Shown: in pieces, positions 21,501 through 36,500 of the stretch
Numbering within the stretch: the first letter of the stretch is position 1
Layout of the letters: the number at the start of each line of letters is the position of its first letter
Assembly (NCBI RefSeq): GCF_022539665.2
Contig: NC_081340.1
Location: 4,712,001 to 4,776,000, forward strand
DNA length: 64,000 nucleotides
From: Daphnia carinata
Taxonomy: Eukaryota; Arthropoda; Branchiopoda; Diplostraca; Daphniidae
Direction of reading: 5' to 3'
Made by a program: the position numbers and the translations under genes
Notes under the pieces: model-generated
The model's input: only the letters and a program-made list of their open reading frames with translations
Databases searched by the model: none
What the model was told of the DNA's origin: nothing

Positions 21501-24500
21501 CCCCCAGCGGGAGTTTGCTTTGCTTGATGCTCTTCCGTCCGAAGTGAATCATTAGTTACATGTCAAGTGCGCGCAACTCGACGCATCCAATTGAATTTCG
21601 TACGCTGCTTCAAATAGATAGAACAGACCCAGACAGAGAGTGCGGGATGAATGGATTGCGGGAGAGTGCAAAGAGAATCGAAAATGAGCGCGACTTGATT
21701 ATAAAAAAAAAAAAAAGAAAAAAAAAAGAGCGAATAAAAAAGTGTAAAACAAAATGCGAAGCTACCATCAATAATAGGAGTCCAAAATGGGCTACGAAAC
21801 AGAAAGAGGCCTGGAAACATCCGGAAAAGAAAACCAGAGTAGTTGTGTTTGCCATATATCCCTGTTTACGAGCGTCCAAATCGACAAAGACATTACTAAC
21901 GGTCAGATCTATGAGAACGGGCGCTCTCTTTTTATCTCGCCATCTCTTCGCTAAGAGTATGACGAAGAAAATTGAACAAAAGAAAAAGGAACAAAATGAT
22001 AGAAGCATCAACGGTATACTAGCGGTACACGCACAAGAACTCAGTTTCTTAGACTGACATTATTAGCGGAAGCTTAACTACTACGATAGAGGGAAACGAT
22101 GCTGAAGACGACGCCGACGCATTTTGGATGGCTGCCAGGATGCGAGATTCTTTTTATTAAACAACTTAGAGAAGACTCTCCAAATAACCCAACAAACAAT
22201 GTCTACGAGATACAGTCGCCTTGTCCCATCGTCAATGACCGTTACGCCTCCGTATATCCTTTTACGCAGCCTAAGGGAAACACGAACGCACATGCACGCA
22301 CTGTCAGAATGTGTGAAGACAAGCGGGAACTCGCGGTCCAGTCAATATAAAATAATGGCGTCACTCAATTAGGGACTAACTTGAAACGATGCAGCAGTCA
22401 TGTCTACGTTTTCCGTCTTTTCTTTTCATAATGAAAAACTTTTAAAATTAGAACGCGGCAAGAGTTAAAAGACAACGTGAACACTCCAACGCATTTTGGC
22501 TTCCGGCGCCGGAATTTCTCTTTTCTATACAGAAAAAAAAAGAAGAAAAAGAGTCCTGCGTGTTTCTTCTGTTTTGTTTTATTCCAATTGACAGCAGGCA
22601 AAGCATGTCTGCCACTCCCACTGTCATCGCCTTCCGTACCCTAGCTGAGCTCTATGACCCCGACCGAAAGAAGAAAAAGCGTCTTCTTCATTCCCGCGTG
22701 ACGCCGCAGGTCACAGCTATACGCTTCAGTTCGTTCACAAGGTATATGACAGTCCAAATGAGGTGTCTGAACAAGAGGCGGGAATGAAATGGGATGGCAT
22801 CAATCTCCAGCGACGCCCACAGTGAATGAAACAGCAAAGGTTTTTCTTCCCTTTTTTGTGCCGTGGAAGATGTCTTTCACCTTTCGTATCTGACTAGAAT
22901 CCGGGTTTGATAACATTCCACGGTTTCACCATGAAAGGTCACACACGTAGGATCAATGCTTAATCAAAGGAGAAGAAGAACATCATCAACCTTCAGATTG
23001 ATCCGAAAAGCCAGCCGCAACAATCAAGTGGAATGATTTCGCGCGCAATTCCGACACACCCTTCCCTACCCGACTTTGTCTCTTTCAGAAACTTGGCAGC
23101 CGTTCAACTATTCGCTCTTTCACGCGTTTCAAGTCTGATAACAACACAACAGTTAATTTATTCCTGCCATCCTTCTTTAAATTAAACGAAAAAACGGACT
23201 TAAATCGAAACGAGTGTCCGGGATTCTTTTTTATGTAAAACAAGAATAGCAAAAACAAATCGTTTGATAATCTGCGTACAGGACGAGTGCCTTTTGAAAG
23301 TTAATTGTTTCGGTTGAGGACAGTTAGAAGGAAAATTTAAACTGAAACTAAAACAGTACGGCGAAAAGCTAAAAACATTTTGAAAAAAGGAAAGAAATTG
23401 CGATTAGAAAAAAATGATGTCTGGATTACACGAACGAAACAAAGGGGAAATTTTTGAACAATGACGACCTCACTGGTTGGGAAATCAAAAAGAAAACGTA
23501 GAGAACGACGCAAAGGAGAGACAATCAAGACTTGTCCATAAAATTCGTGTGTAGATAAATGTGTTCCAAGAAAACTGCCGCTTTGTCCCAGTATGAATAG
23601 GCCAACTATCCACCCAAACAAACAACGAGACGAAAAAAAAAAAAGTAAAAATAAAAATAAACCGTGGGACAAATGTAGGTGGAACCCGTGGTCACTGTTG
23701 AAATTTGTTTTTGCTTTTCCAGTACTTTACAATTTTTACTTATGCAATGCCTGCGATGTTCCACTTCCTTCCACCTTACGTGGTGAGATCAGACGAGATA
23801 AATCGTTAACGCATACCAGAAAACTTCGAATATAGATTTCTATTTTCGCATTCAGGAAGTGAGTCGATTTGTTTTGTTTGTTTTTTTCAATGGAAAAAAA
23901 AAAAAAAAAAAAAAAAGACAAAAGGCTATGTCTTGTATAAAAACACGCGCGTGTTGCTGATAGGTCTTCTCTCGGATGAATGCCGATTGTTATGTCGGAA
24001 CACGTATGATAATAGATTGCTGGTGGCGGCAGTAGTTATATGAAAGGAGAAATAAATGGAAGAAGTTGATCAACGGCACGCCCGAGCTAAAAGTTTTGCT
24101 GACTGAGATTTTTATGGGTCTCTTGCGGTCGTTCTAATGGCTCGCGGACTGGCACGGCGGAATGAAACTTGGTCTTCATTATCATCCTATTGTTATGAGA
24201 TGAATGCGTGTAACACGGGTTCGCATCTACTGTTTGGATGCTGGACGGAAGCAGGAAATCAGGGACGCAAAACCAACTACGAGGACCTTCTGCCTCATCA
24301 TCTCCCAAGACGATGGCGTTTGCATTATTCAATAGGTACAACACAAGGAAGTGACTTGATGTTGTTCACGCTGGATCAATGTCGGATGGCTAGACGACGA
24401 CAACTCGACTGACATTTCATCGGCCGCCCTCTTCGCTCACATGTGTCTCATGATACAAACTCCCTTTTGTTGTTGTCCCTTATGCCCACCCCGACTTGTT

Positions 24501-27500
24501 CTCTTCCCCCAAAAGCAGTTTTGTCTATTGTGCGAGCACGTATGGATGCCGATAATCAATATCACGCAGAACGACCGACGGCGGCACAATGCAGAATCCG
24601 TGTAAAATGTCCCTGGCCGTATACTACAAGAAACTTTAACCGTTCGCACTGCAATTCTTGCGTCATTCCCCCAAGAGGCGACAGGAAGAAAAGAATTATT
24701 GCCAGCAATAAACAATAAACGAGCCCATGCCAATGTCCGGTAGCCTCAAAGGATCCATTTAAACGGTTGTCATGTCAAACTTGTCGAAAGAGTTTTTCCA
24801 AACCCGAAAGAGAGGCACAAAGATATTTCTCTATCTCGTATAAAAAAATCTGAATGCGAAACAATATTCCGCGTCAAAAGCCGTAATTCAATAGCACAAA
24901 AGAATTTCTCTACCCCTTTCCACATTGGTTATAGCTATGTAAAAAAAAATATGTTGCCGCAAATGGCAAGAAGGATTCCATATAGAATTATTTTTTGCTC
25001 TTTCAACAGCGTGTCAGCAAAGTTGGGAACGGATAAATCCCACCGTTGCAGAGAAAGCAAACTGAGGAGTATGTACGAACCGATATCGACTTCGTCACGT
25101 TTTCGCGCATGACAAACTTCAGCGGCACAGAGATGTTTAAACAAGTGAAGGCTTAAAACAAATAGTGAAAGACAAGATATTATCCCTGGAATAATTGCTT
25201 TCTAAACACAAGTTCGATCGTTTCTAAACGAAAGGAAGATAAACAGCGACTAACCTTCATCGGAGATATCCAGTCCTTCGGCAAGAGCAACTCCTCCAGC
25301 TGAAATAATAAATAATGATATTGAATTATGTTTAAAGACAAATGGATGTTGTAAATTAAAAGAGGGGACAACATCTGGAGATTTGACTTGGCAAAAGAAT
25401 GACTTACCTCGACACATTCCACCGGTGCAATTAGCCGACATGAGGTCGCGGCCGACGCAGTATTTGCCGCCGTTGGAAGGCGAAGGGCTGGTGCAGGAGC
25501 GTCGTCGGTGGTGTTTGCAATCGGGTCCGCAGTTGGACCAGCTGGACCAGGCATTCCAACGCCCATCCACGACTACAACAACAAATAAAAAAACAAGACA
25601 TTTTCATTATGATATCATTTTAAAAGGCATCCTCAAACAAACTAACATTCACCAAACAGTAACAAGGATCTACGAGCGTCACCAAACAAACAACTAAACG
25701 GATGACTATGTATTAACTTACCATCAGGTCTACCAAAATGGATGGATTCGTCTTAATCCAGCAGCACAAGGAAAAAGAACGATGCAATCGATGACACAAA
25801 TAATCAATCGATTCTTACAAGGAAATGTGTTCAGACAAAGAGTTATCACAAAGACAAATGACGAAGAGTAAAAAAATCATTCTTTTTGTTGTGATAATGA
25901 GATAATAGATAACGCCGGATGTTTGGACCTCATTGTGGCTTTCGTGAAGTAAAGTTAATTGGTGTTGGTAGCAACCGATCGATCAATCGGCAGCGGCCAC
26001 AGTAATCATCTACACGTTAGTTTGATGTGATAAGAATTTTCTTCTTCCAGCCTACGGATTTATACTCACTCAACTGTTCTACAAACTACAAAGTTGCATC
26101 GACAGCAAAAAATGAGGTGTTTCTAGTCAATAATCGAATCTCGGTGCCCGAGCTCTTTGCATATGTATGAGCCAGTAAATCAAGTTGCGTGAAAGTCGAA
26201 CGTGAAACGGTTGAAAGGGATTTATGGCTACGTTTGTGGTACATTTTATTTTACAATCTTTCTTACCTGGACAAATAGAAGTACAGTCGCCTTTCTGAAC
26301 ATTGGAGCCCGGACAAGTGCGGCCGCCGTTGAGTGGCGTTGGATTTGTGCACAATCGAGTCCGTTTTTGAGTCCCACGACCGCAGGAGTTTGGCTGGCCA
26401 GTTGACGTACATTCGGACCACGACGACCACGAAGACCAACCCCCGTTAACTGTAAGAAAAGATAAAATAATTAGATGATTACCAAGATTGATTGCGTCAG
26501 CTAAACACAATTATAGGTTACATTCAATAAAAAAGCGTAATGGGAGAACATGGCGGCATAGCCAACATACTACGCACAATTTTAGCTTAACTGCCTACCC
26601 ACTTGGCAGTGCTCCTAAGCATACTGACCCCCCCCCCCCTCCCCGTCTTTTTTTTACTATATTATGTATTGATTTCAAACGAAAGAAGGTAGCGACTCAA
26701 AGCGGATGGCAAAGTTCCGGATCAAAGTTACGAGCGTACGAAGTGAAAGAAAACTGAAAAAGAAATGAAAAATGCGCTGTCTTTTTTCTCTTCCAATAAC
26801 AATAAACGTTTTCAAAAGATAGACTTACACACAACTACTGGATTATTTAAGTTCGTGGGTAATGACAATCAACTTAAAGATAAAGTTACAGTAAAATTAA
26901 AATAGAACGCTCTGAATTACGTTAGTGATCAATAAGATGTACATCGAATTCCAAGAAGAAAATACATACATAGTTTACAATCGGGCAAACCACGATCAAA
27001 CCTATTTTTTTACTTTGTTGTAAATATCCAGGAACTGCATCTGACAAGTCCAAGTTATCGGACTCGCACCCAATGCTATTCTCACGTTTTTCTAAATAGA
27101 AAAAAAGAGGGGAAAAAGTGCGACAACATGTGATGGACTTCCTTGAAAGGACCCGTAATCGTTTGCCGGAGCGTGAAAACCTTAACCAATCACATTGGAG
27201 AACTCAGTGACGTTGAATTCGTCGCCAACATCAAAAGGATTTGATTCCCATTTGACAAGTAAAGATAGAAGAAAAAAGGGCTGGAACGAGATAGAACTAC
27301 CCCATAAGGCGAGCTTTACTAACCGTAAAAGAACTTAAGTTTTCGTCTGTATTGGACAACCGCCAAAATAAGAAACGAAAAAAAGGGGGAAAGTTTCTTC
27401 TGCTGTCATTGAAACGATCCTCGTCTGCACCTTTGAAACTTTTCGAGTTCAATGAAACGTGAAAGGCCAGATAACATTTTTAAACAAGTCACAGGCTATG

Positions 27501-30500
27501 TTGAGCATGATAATGCCGCTCCGACTCGACCGACCGATATCTGCCATGTGCACTGCACCATTCCCTTTACCAAACATGGTCTGAAACCCGATTCCATTTA
27601 GCTGTTTCGATGAAATTTTTTAACTCGCGAGATCGACGTGATCAACATTTGCAGATCTTTTGACCCGGACAATTGCCCAATATCTGCGATAACTGCGGAC
27701 ACGTTTACAAACCGCTAGTCGAGAGGACGGGCTTTCCGTAGAACTCTTCAGATCCAGCCATTCCTTCGCTGTCTGACCCACAGCCGAGTGATATATGGGA
27801 AACGGAACTCTAGCGATTGCCCGGAGCATTCTAAATGGTAATACACCGTCCTGTTATCTTAAACAATATGACATCGTGACGGAGACCAAACCCAAAGGAA
27901 GAATAATCGCCCGATCTTGCAGACTCACGCATCGAGTGTCTCCATACATCGTCGGTAATGAAACAGAATAAAATACGACTCCATTTTTTTTTCTTTGTAA
28001 AAAAAAAAGAGAAATGTTTTCGTTCGTTCAAGAGTACCTCGCTCGTGTTGGTAAGGAGTTGAAACAATTTCATTTCCATACGTCGAAACCAGACTGCGAA
28101 GAAGGAGGAGAAGTACAGAAAAAAAAAAACGTAGTCTACGATGGCTTCGGTCACGGAAGATGAGTCAGAATGCCCTTTTCTTTCTCAGTTTTTCTTTACC
28201 TCTCCGGCAGGAATATATTAGTTTCTTTTACTGATTCGATTCGGTTAACTTGACTGCGTCGGATTACTGTCGGTAAGAGCCTACTGCCTAAAGCAACCCT
28301 TTCATTATCTTTCAAATTTCGTTTGATACAAAGCGCTTAAAACAAACTTCGATTACCATTGGATGCCAAAGCAACTCTTAGCGAATTTTAATGCCAAAAT
28401 AGGATCGTTCGATTTGGTCTTCAATTGAGTCAGTCAATCACGCAACTTGCCACGAAATTTCAAGGTTAAGACCGCCCTTCTACCCTCGTCAGCTCGCATT
28501 TCTTTTTGGATATCGTGATTTTCAATCGAAATTCATCCATCGACGTTGCTTATTTCCACAAATGGGACGATGCAAATGCGTTTAGAAAATGTGTACAAGG
28601 AAAGTAGCGAATTCGCGCGATAAGACCGAGATTGGTCGAACACCAACAAAGTAAAAAAAAAACAAGAAAAAAAACGAAAAAATAGTCAAGGCACGCGTGA
28701 CTTGGATTACAAATAAAGTCACAAAAATATGTGAATTAAAGAAAAAAAAAATGTGAAAATAAAGTCGCCGGGTGACGCCTTTCTCCAGAGTTGAAAACCA
28801 TTGACACTTTCAGAGGAAGAGAGAAAGCCAAAGAGGAAAGTGGAACTTAAATAGTGTTGGAAGGCGAGAGAAGCGAAGCAAACAAATAATAAAAAGACTA
28901 AAAAGGCAAAAGGTAGAAGAGTGCACACACTGAAACGGCAGCAGGAAGCGAGCGAGAGAGCCCAATCTTTTGGGACTGTCTCATCACCTGTCCCTTTATA
29001 GACAAAGCCCCCACAACTGATAAAAGACGAAGGGAAAATCCAAACATAGAAAAACACAGTCAAACGGACCTTCTATCTTTTTAGAGAAATGCCATCAGAA
29101 ACGAAGTCGGGTATCCTTTTCGTTGGAATAAAAAGAAACTCGTCGTCGTCCCTTTGCTTTTCTTTAAATCACCAACTTATCATGAGACTCAATCACCAAA
29201 ATAATTCCTGCGCTCGTTCCTGTTCTTTTTCTTCTTTTACCTTTACACTGAGCTGTGGGGGTCTGCGGTCACCCGGCATCAACTGATTGATATCTTCCAT
29301 TAAGAGCAACTTTTCTTTTCTTTTAAAAAAAGTTTTTCGCCTTACAAGTTACTAGCAACACAAAAATAAATGGAAAAAAAAATCTGTTGTTTTCCTATAC
29401 TACGCTCCAATAGCCAAGAAAACTAACAACAAGAGCAACGAAAAGAAAACAATGGGAAATGCAACAAGAAACTTGTTAACCTGGCCAAAATTGTGAACTT
29501 CCACTAACTAAAGCAAAAAAGACCCATTGCATTTTCATTCCTTTCGCCCTCCATGACGATCGTTAACTTTCGGCGCTGGCGGGTCGTGTTGCGAGGGCTG
29601 CCGCGCACACACAACATCATCAAGAGCAAAAAGATGATTACGTGATCTTCTAAATCGATTCTTCCCACATAGGCGGGACAGAAAGGGGAGGAATTTTTCG
29701 CCTTTAGATTTTAACCTTTTGCTGGGAGAAGATGAAACTTGAAACGCACATTCCATCGACATCGAGAAATTTGAAAATGAAAATTCGTGAGAGGGCACAA
29801 AAACTTGCTGCCCACAACCACTTAACCTATCTTTTCCCCCCTAAAAAATGAGCATGAAGGAGCCAGTTTTGTGTAATGTCTTCGCCATTTAAGAGAAAGG
29901 TTGAAAATGGTCATTCAACTGTTACGATGGCCAATGATGGGACCCCCCACCGAAACCCAAACGGTTTAGGTTACGTGACGAATGGCTGTTTGCCATCTTT
30001 ATATTCTCTAGTTCCATTTCTAATTTGAAATGGAATAAAAGTAGGGACTGCATTCTTCCATTAACTAGTTACTCCATCGCTTCAAGCTACATTTCAGGGG
30101 GAAAAAATGTATACTCGAGTTGTTTTCATTTTGCCATCGAATTAAGTGCCTAAGGAATTGATGAAATCCTCCATCAAGTGAGTGCCATCTCATTTGGATA
30201 CCAAATCCACATATTTTTTTTGTATCCCATTTTGTTCTGATGTTACCTTGCCTTTGTTGCTCTTGGTATCTAAGCGTTTCAAAAATATGGATATTTATTC
30301 CAGTTCAATTTTGATATATTTCCTATTTGAATTCAAGTCAAGCCTTGTTATCTTCTACGTCTGTGCACGAAAGAAGGAAATAAATGAAGTGAAGGCGTGA
30401 TGGATGATTTCCCACCATTATGTTAAGCGTCACTTCTACGAGACAACATTTTCGTTTCTCAGCTGTTGGCGAAAATTTAAATAAAGAAAAAAAAAACGTA

Positions 30501-33500
30501 AGGCGATGAATAACATTCCCTATCCAAATAGGTTGGGAATGCGATTGCCACGCAAATGGGCTTTGACAAACTGGCCCCAAAAAACGTTATTCCCTATGAT
30601 GAACGGGAAAAATATAAAAGAAAGGAGTCCAAAAGGTACAATTGAATCGTTTACGTACGGAACTGGATTGCGTGATAGCATGAGTTTAATTTCACGCAGA
30701 CTCTAATCGATTTCTTAGCAGGTAAAGCGCATTCGTATACATTCGATATTGTCCGCCCAAGTCAAACTCTTTCGGTACCGTCAAGTGTTTGGCGTGTCTT
30801 ATTATTCCTCCGCACATTTTCGAAAGAACTAAGACAATAGAAAAAGGAAACGAGTTCGGTACGTACCCAAAACGGTGAGAACGGCCGTATCGCTGATGCG
30901 TTTGCCGGCAACGTTTTCTGACACGCAGGTATAATTGCCCATATCAGCCAGACGGGCCTGGACGACCAGCAAGTGTCCCTCGCTGCTGACGATCAAGTTG
31001 CTGCCTTCCCTTTTAGGCTCAACTGGCACGCCATTCTTCTGCCACGTCACGTCCGGCGGTGGGATTCCGTCAGGTGCCAGGCAGCGCAATTCCACTTGCC
31101 GCTCCAGCTCAACACTACGCGAGTACGGGTGCTCATTAAAATGTTTACGGATAACTGAAATTGATAATAAAAGAAGAATTGAATTTAAAAATTGTGTCAT
31201 ATTTATAATGGCAATTTAAAATAAGGGAAAACGAAAAGAGGTAGACAGTAGGGTAGCACAACAATTATCTTGATCATTTTAGGTTTATTCGTGCGGCGGA
31301 CGTTTCACCTCAACGTAACCAAACAAAATTGCGGTTTAACAAAATTTTCTACAAGAGATAAGAAGCGACCATGGACGACCAAACAAGGCGACGACGAATC
31401 GCCCAACTGGAACAGTTTGCAATGGCAGCGTCTAGATTTTTTTTTTGCATCGATTCATGCAGACATTAACGTCCTTGTTTGTGGTAAGTCTCTGCTCAAT
31501 CACCAACTTGAAGCTAGATTCATTAGCCGGACCTGATTGAACCACAAATGACTTCGGCCGAATGTAATTTTTAACCACGGAACTCTACCCAACTTTTGGC
31601 AATGAATACGGAATCGATTTCGCAATTCCGATATCTTTTTTTTTTCTACCAAAAACTTTCAAGGGTGTGGTGGTGCGAGAGAGGCCACTTTATTCTGATT
31701 TCGAAATAAGCCAAGAAAAGAAAGGGAATAAAACAGAAACCATCGATCGCATTTCTTGGCGTCTTAAAGTCTTTGCTTGGAGTAAAATGAATCTTGTGGT
31801 AGCGTCGAATGGCCAGAGAAAAGAACGGAGACTATTTTTATGGATTTAGAACCGACAAGAGAAAATCCCAGCCGTGGCGCTATTCAGCCCAGTCCGCTCT
31901 AGTAGCTGCATTTATTTACTGCCTCCTCATATAACAACGCTATAGGCTCAGCTGTGTTACAATAGCCGCGAAAGAAAAACACCAAACAAAAGCAAAAGCA
32001 AGGAATGGGCGTGAGACATCCGTCCTTTGATTATACATCAGCCAAAGCCTCGTAAAGTTTTCAAAGAAAAACTTCACCAAAACGGAGAAAAGGCGCATTT
32101 ACATGTGTAGAACCGAAATTTCGTTCCTACACGTCATCTGCTGACCGACGGCTGTTGCTCTTTTGTTTCCCTCCTTCAAACTCTACCCGCTGCGATTGCT
32201 ATGATTTCGTAAGCACAGACTTCATTTGCATCGGCAATGGTCTTCTAACGACAGTTGGAAGGCTGCCTTCCTCTCTCTTCTACCCTCAAGCTAAAGACAA
32301 TGGAAATTATCCAAAATTTCGGGCTGGACGAGTTTGAGTTGTTAAACATTGCTTTGTTTCTTTACATTGGGAAACCACCAAAGAAAACTCAATAATAATA
32401 GGGCATATATGAGAATCCGTTGCTACAGTGGGTCTAAAACATGACAACCAATGAGAAAAAGACGGAATTTGTCGTTTATGTAAGAAACGTCCATCAAGGA
32501 AAAGTGGACACAACTTGAATGTTGCAATCATCCTAATTTTGTTTACAATGTTAAGCGTATGTTGTACTTTTATAGATTTTAAGATTTCTCTTGTGGCGCC
32601 AAAAATGTCTCGTCCTTATCATAAAACGGTAGGCACGTTTCACGCGATTCATTTTTACTCTGTTTGTTTTCCAGTCTTATTTCTTCGTGCAGATGGTGGA
32701 GGCGTGAGGGGTTCTCGAGTACATAAAAATATCTCGCCAATGCAGAACTAAAGAAACTAAAAATGGCAAATAAAAATTTCAACATTTTGCCTCAGCAATT
32801 GTTTTCCTTCCTTTGAAATTCACAAAACATGACGAGAACCAATCACGTACAGGGCGGACAATGTCTTGACTGTATAGCTAGTTTGGGAGGGTTATAGACC
32901 AATAAAAAGTAAAAATAAATTAGATTGTAAGACGCCATCAACCAGCAGTCGCGTTCGTCGTTCAAGGATGATATTACCGCAAAATAAAACGACGATTACG
33001 AGGAATAAACTTGTTTCCATTCGCTGGTTTTGGCTTCCTTTCCTTTGTTTTATTGGCTACGCTTTATGTAGTGAATATGGTGGAATGAGTTCGAATAGCT
33101 CGGCCGTCATTGACTACAAATGTAAAACCCATCGTACCTTCAGCGTGAAGGCTGTTTAAACACAACTACAGGGCCGGCAGCTATGGTACGACTTGACGGG
33201 AGTTGGAATTGTTTGGCGGATAATAATCTACGGTAATACAGACACGGGGCTTCGTGGTGCTCAGTCATCGCAGACGAAGGATCATTACCTACCAGCACCA
33301 CTACCATCATCATCATCATCATTTTGGTCAGGCCAGAAACGATGGAAACAAAACAACGGCGCCAACGTGCGGCGGAGAATAAGTGCAAGGGAAAACACGT
33401 AACGAGTGTGAGAACGACAGGCATTTCTCTTTTTGAATCTTGTATGGCGTTAAAAACCTCGTCTACTTTTTTTTTTTACTGCGTCAAAATAATAAAACTT

Positions 33501-36500
33501 TATTTTTTATCTTTCCCTTTTTTACCTGTTGAAAATATCGCTATATTAGGTCACGTGGGTGGCGCAATAAGAAAAGGAAAACGAGGACCTGCACGCATAT
33601 TCGAAGTTGCAAACTCCACTACCAATGTACTCCGGAAGTCGAATTCCCTAAAAGACAACATGCTAACACGCTAAAGACTCAGCCGACAGTTAAAAACCAG
33701 CAGCAGATGTAGCCCACCGTACAATGGGGAAACAACAAATCCCAGGGACACAGAAATTAGCACGACATGTTAAACACAGATTTTCAACATCTCCCAAAAT
33801 AAGGACGTTTTTCGGTAAAGAACGACGTGATGGATGTGTTTCGCTGACGCATACAAACTCCAGCTATGCTAGCTACGTTTGGCTTTCCCTGAATAGAAGA
33901 AGCTGAAGAGTAAGAGTCTCGAGAAGAAAAAAAAAAAGCCAAGAGAAATGGCAGACCACACGGTTCTAGGGGCTCTTAAACAAAAAGAAAACGTGAAAAC
34001 ACTTCTAAACATCCAAATAATCTCTTAAAGTTACGTCGTCTGCCTCTTTCGTGCTCCTCATGTAAAGTGAATTAAAGTAAAGAGGTCTGATCGATGGGGA
34101 AAAAAATCATTGTGCTGATTCGAAATGGTTTCAATTAGAATTGGAATAACTAAGACTATTATCCCTCTATTGATGACAGGCAATTCAATTAAAGAAAATG
34201 GACCGGTAATGATAGCAATTCCACGAGATTGATTTGAAATCCCTTCCTCGTGAGACATACATCCGGATAAATCAAAATGGACTTCAAGCGGAGCCCACAA
34301 CGACGTAGGGGAATAGGGACGGCCGATTTATGTTATGTGTCTTTTCTGTCAGCATGAACGCATCAATAGACTCGAAAAAAAAAGAGAAATGGCGTCACGG
34401 TAAAATACCTGTAGACGTAAAAAGGGAAAAAGAAACAACTATGTGACAACAAATGAGTTGCTTCCCGAGGAAAAAAAAAAAACCACAAGATGTACCATAA
34501 ATATAGAAAAAAGGACGGGGTTTGGTAGAGAAAAATTTACGCTTATTTTCTTTTTATTTCCCTCGCTATCCGAGTGGCAACGAAACGTACAAGTCCCGAA
34601 ATGACGAACGTAAGGATAATTAATATTCATCAAGGCGGAGTCGTGCGTCACTGCCGATAGCCATGTCGTGCGCATACCTGTTTTTTTTCTTCTTCAAAAC
34701 GCGCGTGAACTAACCCCCTAGCAGTGTGGCCACAATTTTCGATGGCTGTTCGGAACAGCTGCGTGAAAAATAGGACTTGTCCCTTTGTCGAATAAGAAAT
34801 ATACCGGTTCGGAGCAAGAATCGACCAGCTCTTTTCAATGGATAAATCACCTAGCAATATTATTAAGAGACTATCAAACTAGTGACCAAAAACTTCTTTT
34901 TTTTTTTTTTTTTTTTTTTTTTGAAAAGCAACCTCTGGCATTGCGTGTACAAAAATGTCCGTTTCAGCTGCCTCGCCCATTAAGCATCTGTCAACTTCGC
35001 CCCGTCGATAAACGTGACACTATTGAAACCTCCTCTTTTCTTCACGTTCCCTTTTTTAGGTCGATAAAAAAACATGGCCGGTAACTTAAGCGACCACGAG
35101 AGGAAAAAAAAAAAAAAAAAAAAATGAGCGTGAGGGAGTAAACGTTTCACTCAACTTCCCAAATCGAATTTGAACAAGTTATAATTCTAAAAACTATAAA
35201 TACATATAAATTCGTATGTAGATTTTTTTTTAAATTACAAACATCTGCACGACGACAGAAGTTGAACGTTATCAGCAAATGGCAGTAGCAACTTTATGTT
35301 TGAGCTTCAAATACCTTAAGTCGATAAGCAGTAAACAAATACCGTTCCTAGACTTACAGCTGAGAAGCCATACTCTTTTAACGCAATCAAATGGCTAATG
35401 ATAATAAATAACACGTTGCAAGCCGGAACTGAATTACGAAAGCATTTTAAATCAATTGAAGTAACATTAGAATGTAAATAAATAAATAAATAATGGAACT
35501 GAAAGAAAAAGGGAAACGTAATGCTTGTCAATCGATTAGAGACTTTAAATGAAACGAAATAAAGATTGGGTAAAGTGATTGAAATTCTTTAGTTATCGCC
35601 AGTAGACGAGGAGGAATAGATCTACGGAAACGAGATTTCCATTCAGTTTACTCAAGGAAACGGAAAAAAAAAATATGTTGAAAGATTTCCGCATCGTTGA
35701 CGCCCAAATTAAAAGGGAGGCGAAACGGCTGGCGAAGGAGCTCGCGTGCGGTTTACATTTAGATTCGAATTTACGATCGAGAAAAGGAGTAGCTGTTGCA
35801 ACACAAAACCGACACCCCATTGAAACGACACAATATAAGAGCCCTATTTTAAGAACGCAGAACAACAGCAGCAACCAAAGAACAACTTAACATTCCCATT
35901 CCATTGTTGCGCTGTCAAACGGGGATACGGGGCGTAGTTACCGATCAAATGATCAGCGGAAAAGAAAAACTACAGTAACTAAAAAAAACTTGTTATTTGC
36001 ATTGTCATTCTACATGTTTGACGCAGCGATTTTCGTCATTGGTTGGGGGACGCACAGGAAGAGAGTCCAAATTGTATCCAATATTTCGTTTGGGCTACTG
36101 ATTTTCTTTAAACAGCAAGTCAAACCAAGAAAAGCTAATGCCATACTTTGAACAGAGAGTTACCTAACTTAATGCTTCTTTTCCGTAACGTAACACATGA
36201 CTGGATCAAAGACATACATAAGCTTTGCTCCTTTCATGCGAATGGAAGTCAACAACAAAAATTCGACCTCAACCCACTCAAAAGACAAACGAAGCAAGAC
36301 GAAACAATTACACGCGGCAATGACGACGGGCGCGATGGTCGTTGCCCGGGTGCGAGACGTAAATCAGAAACAATGGGCAAAGTGACACGAATTGTTCCTC
36401 AATACGCCATAGATCTTCAATACATTGTCCTCATAACTCTTTGCAGTTTGGTGGATATTAAACGTCAAGAAGGACACGCAAGTGAAACCGAGAAACTGAA

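Noticed and set aside
21560-22057. 165-codon Lys-rich plus-strand frame in UNC5 intron 6
   Set aside because: Composition comes from A runs; no motif, and an opposing Phe-rich frame of similar length overlaps it.
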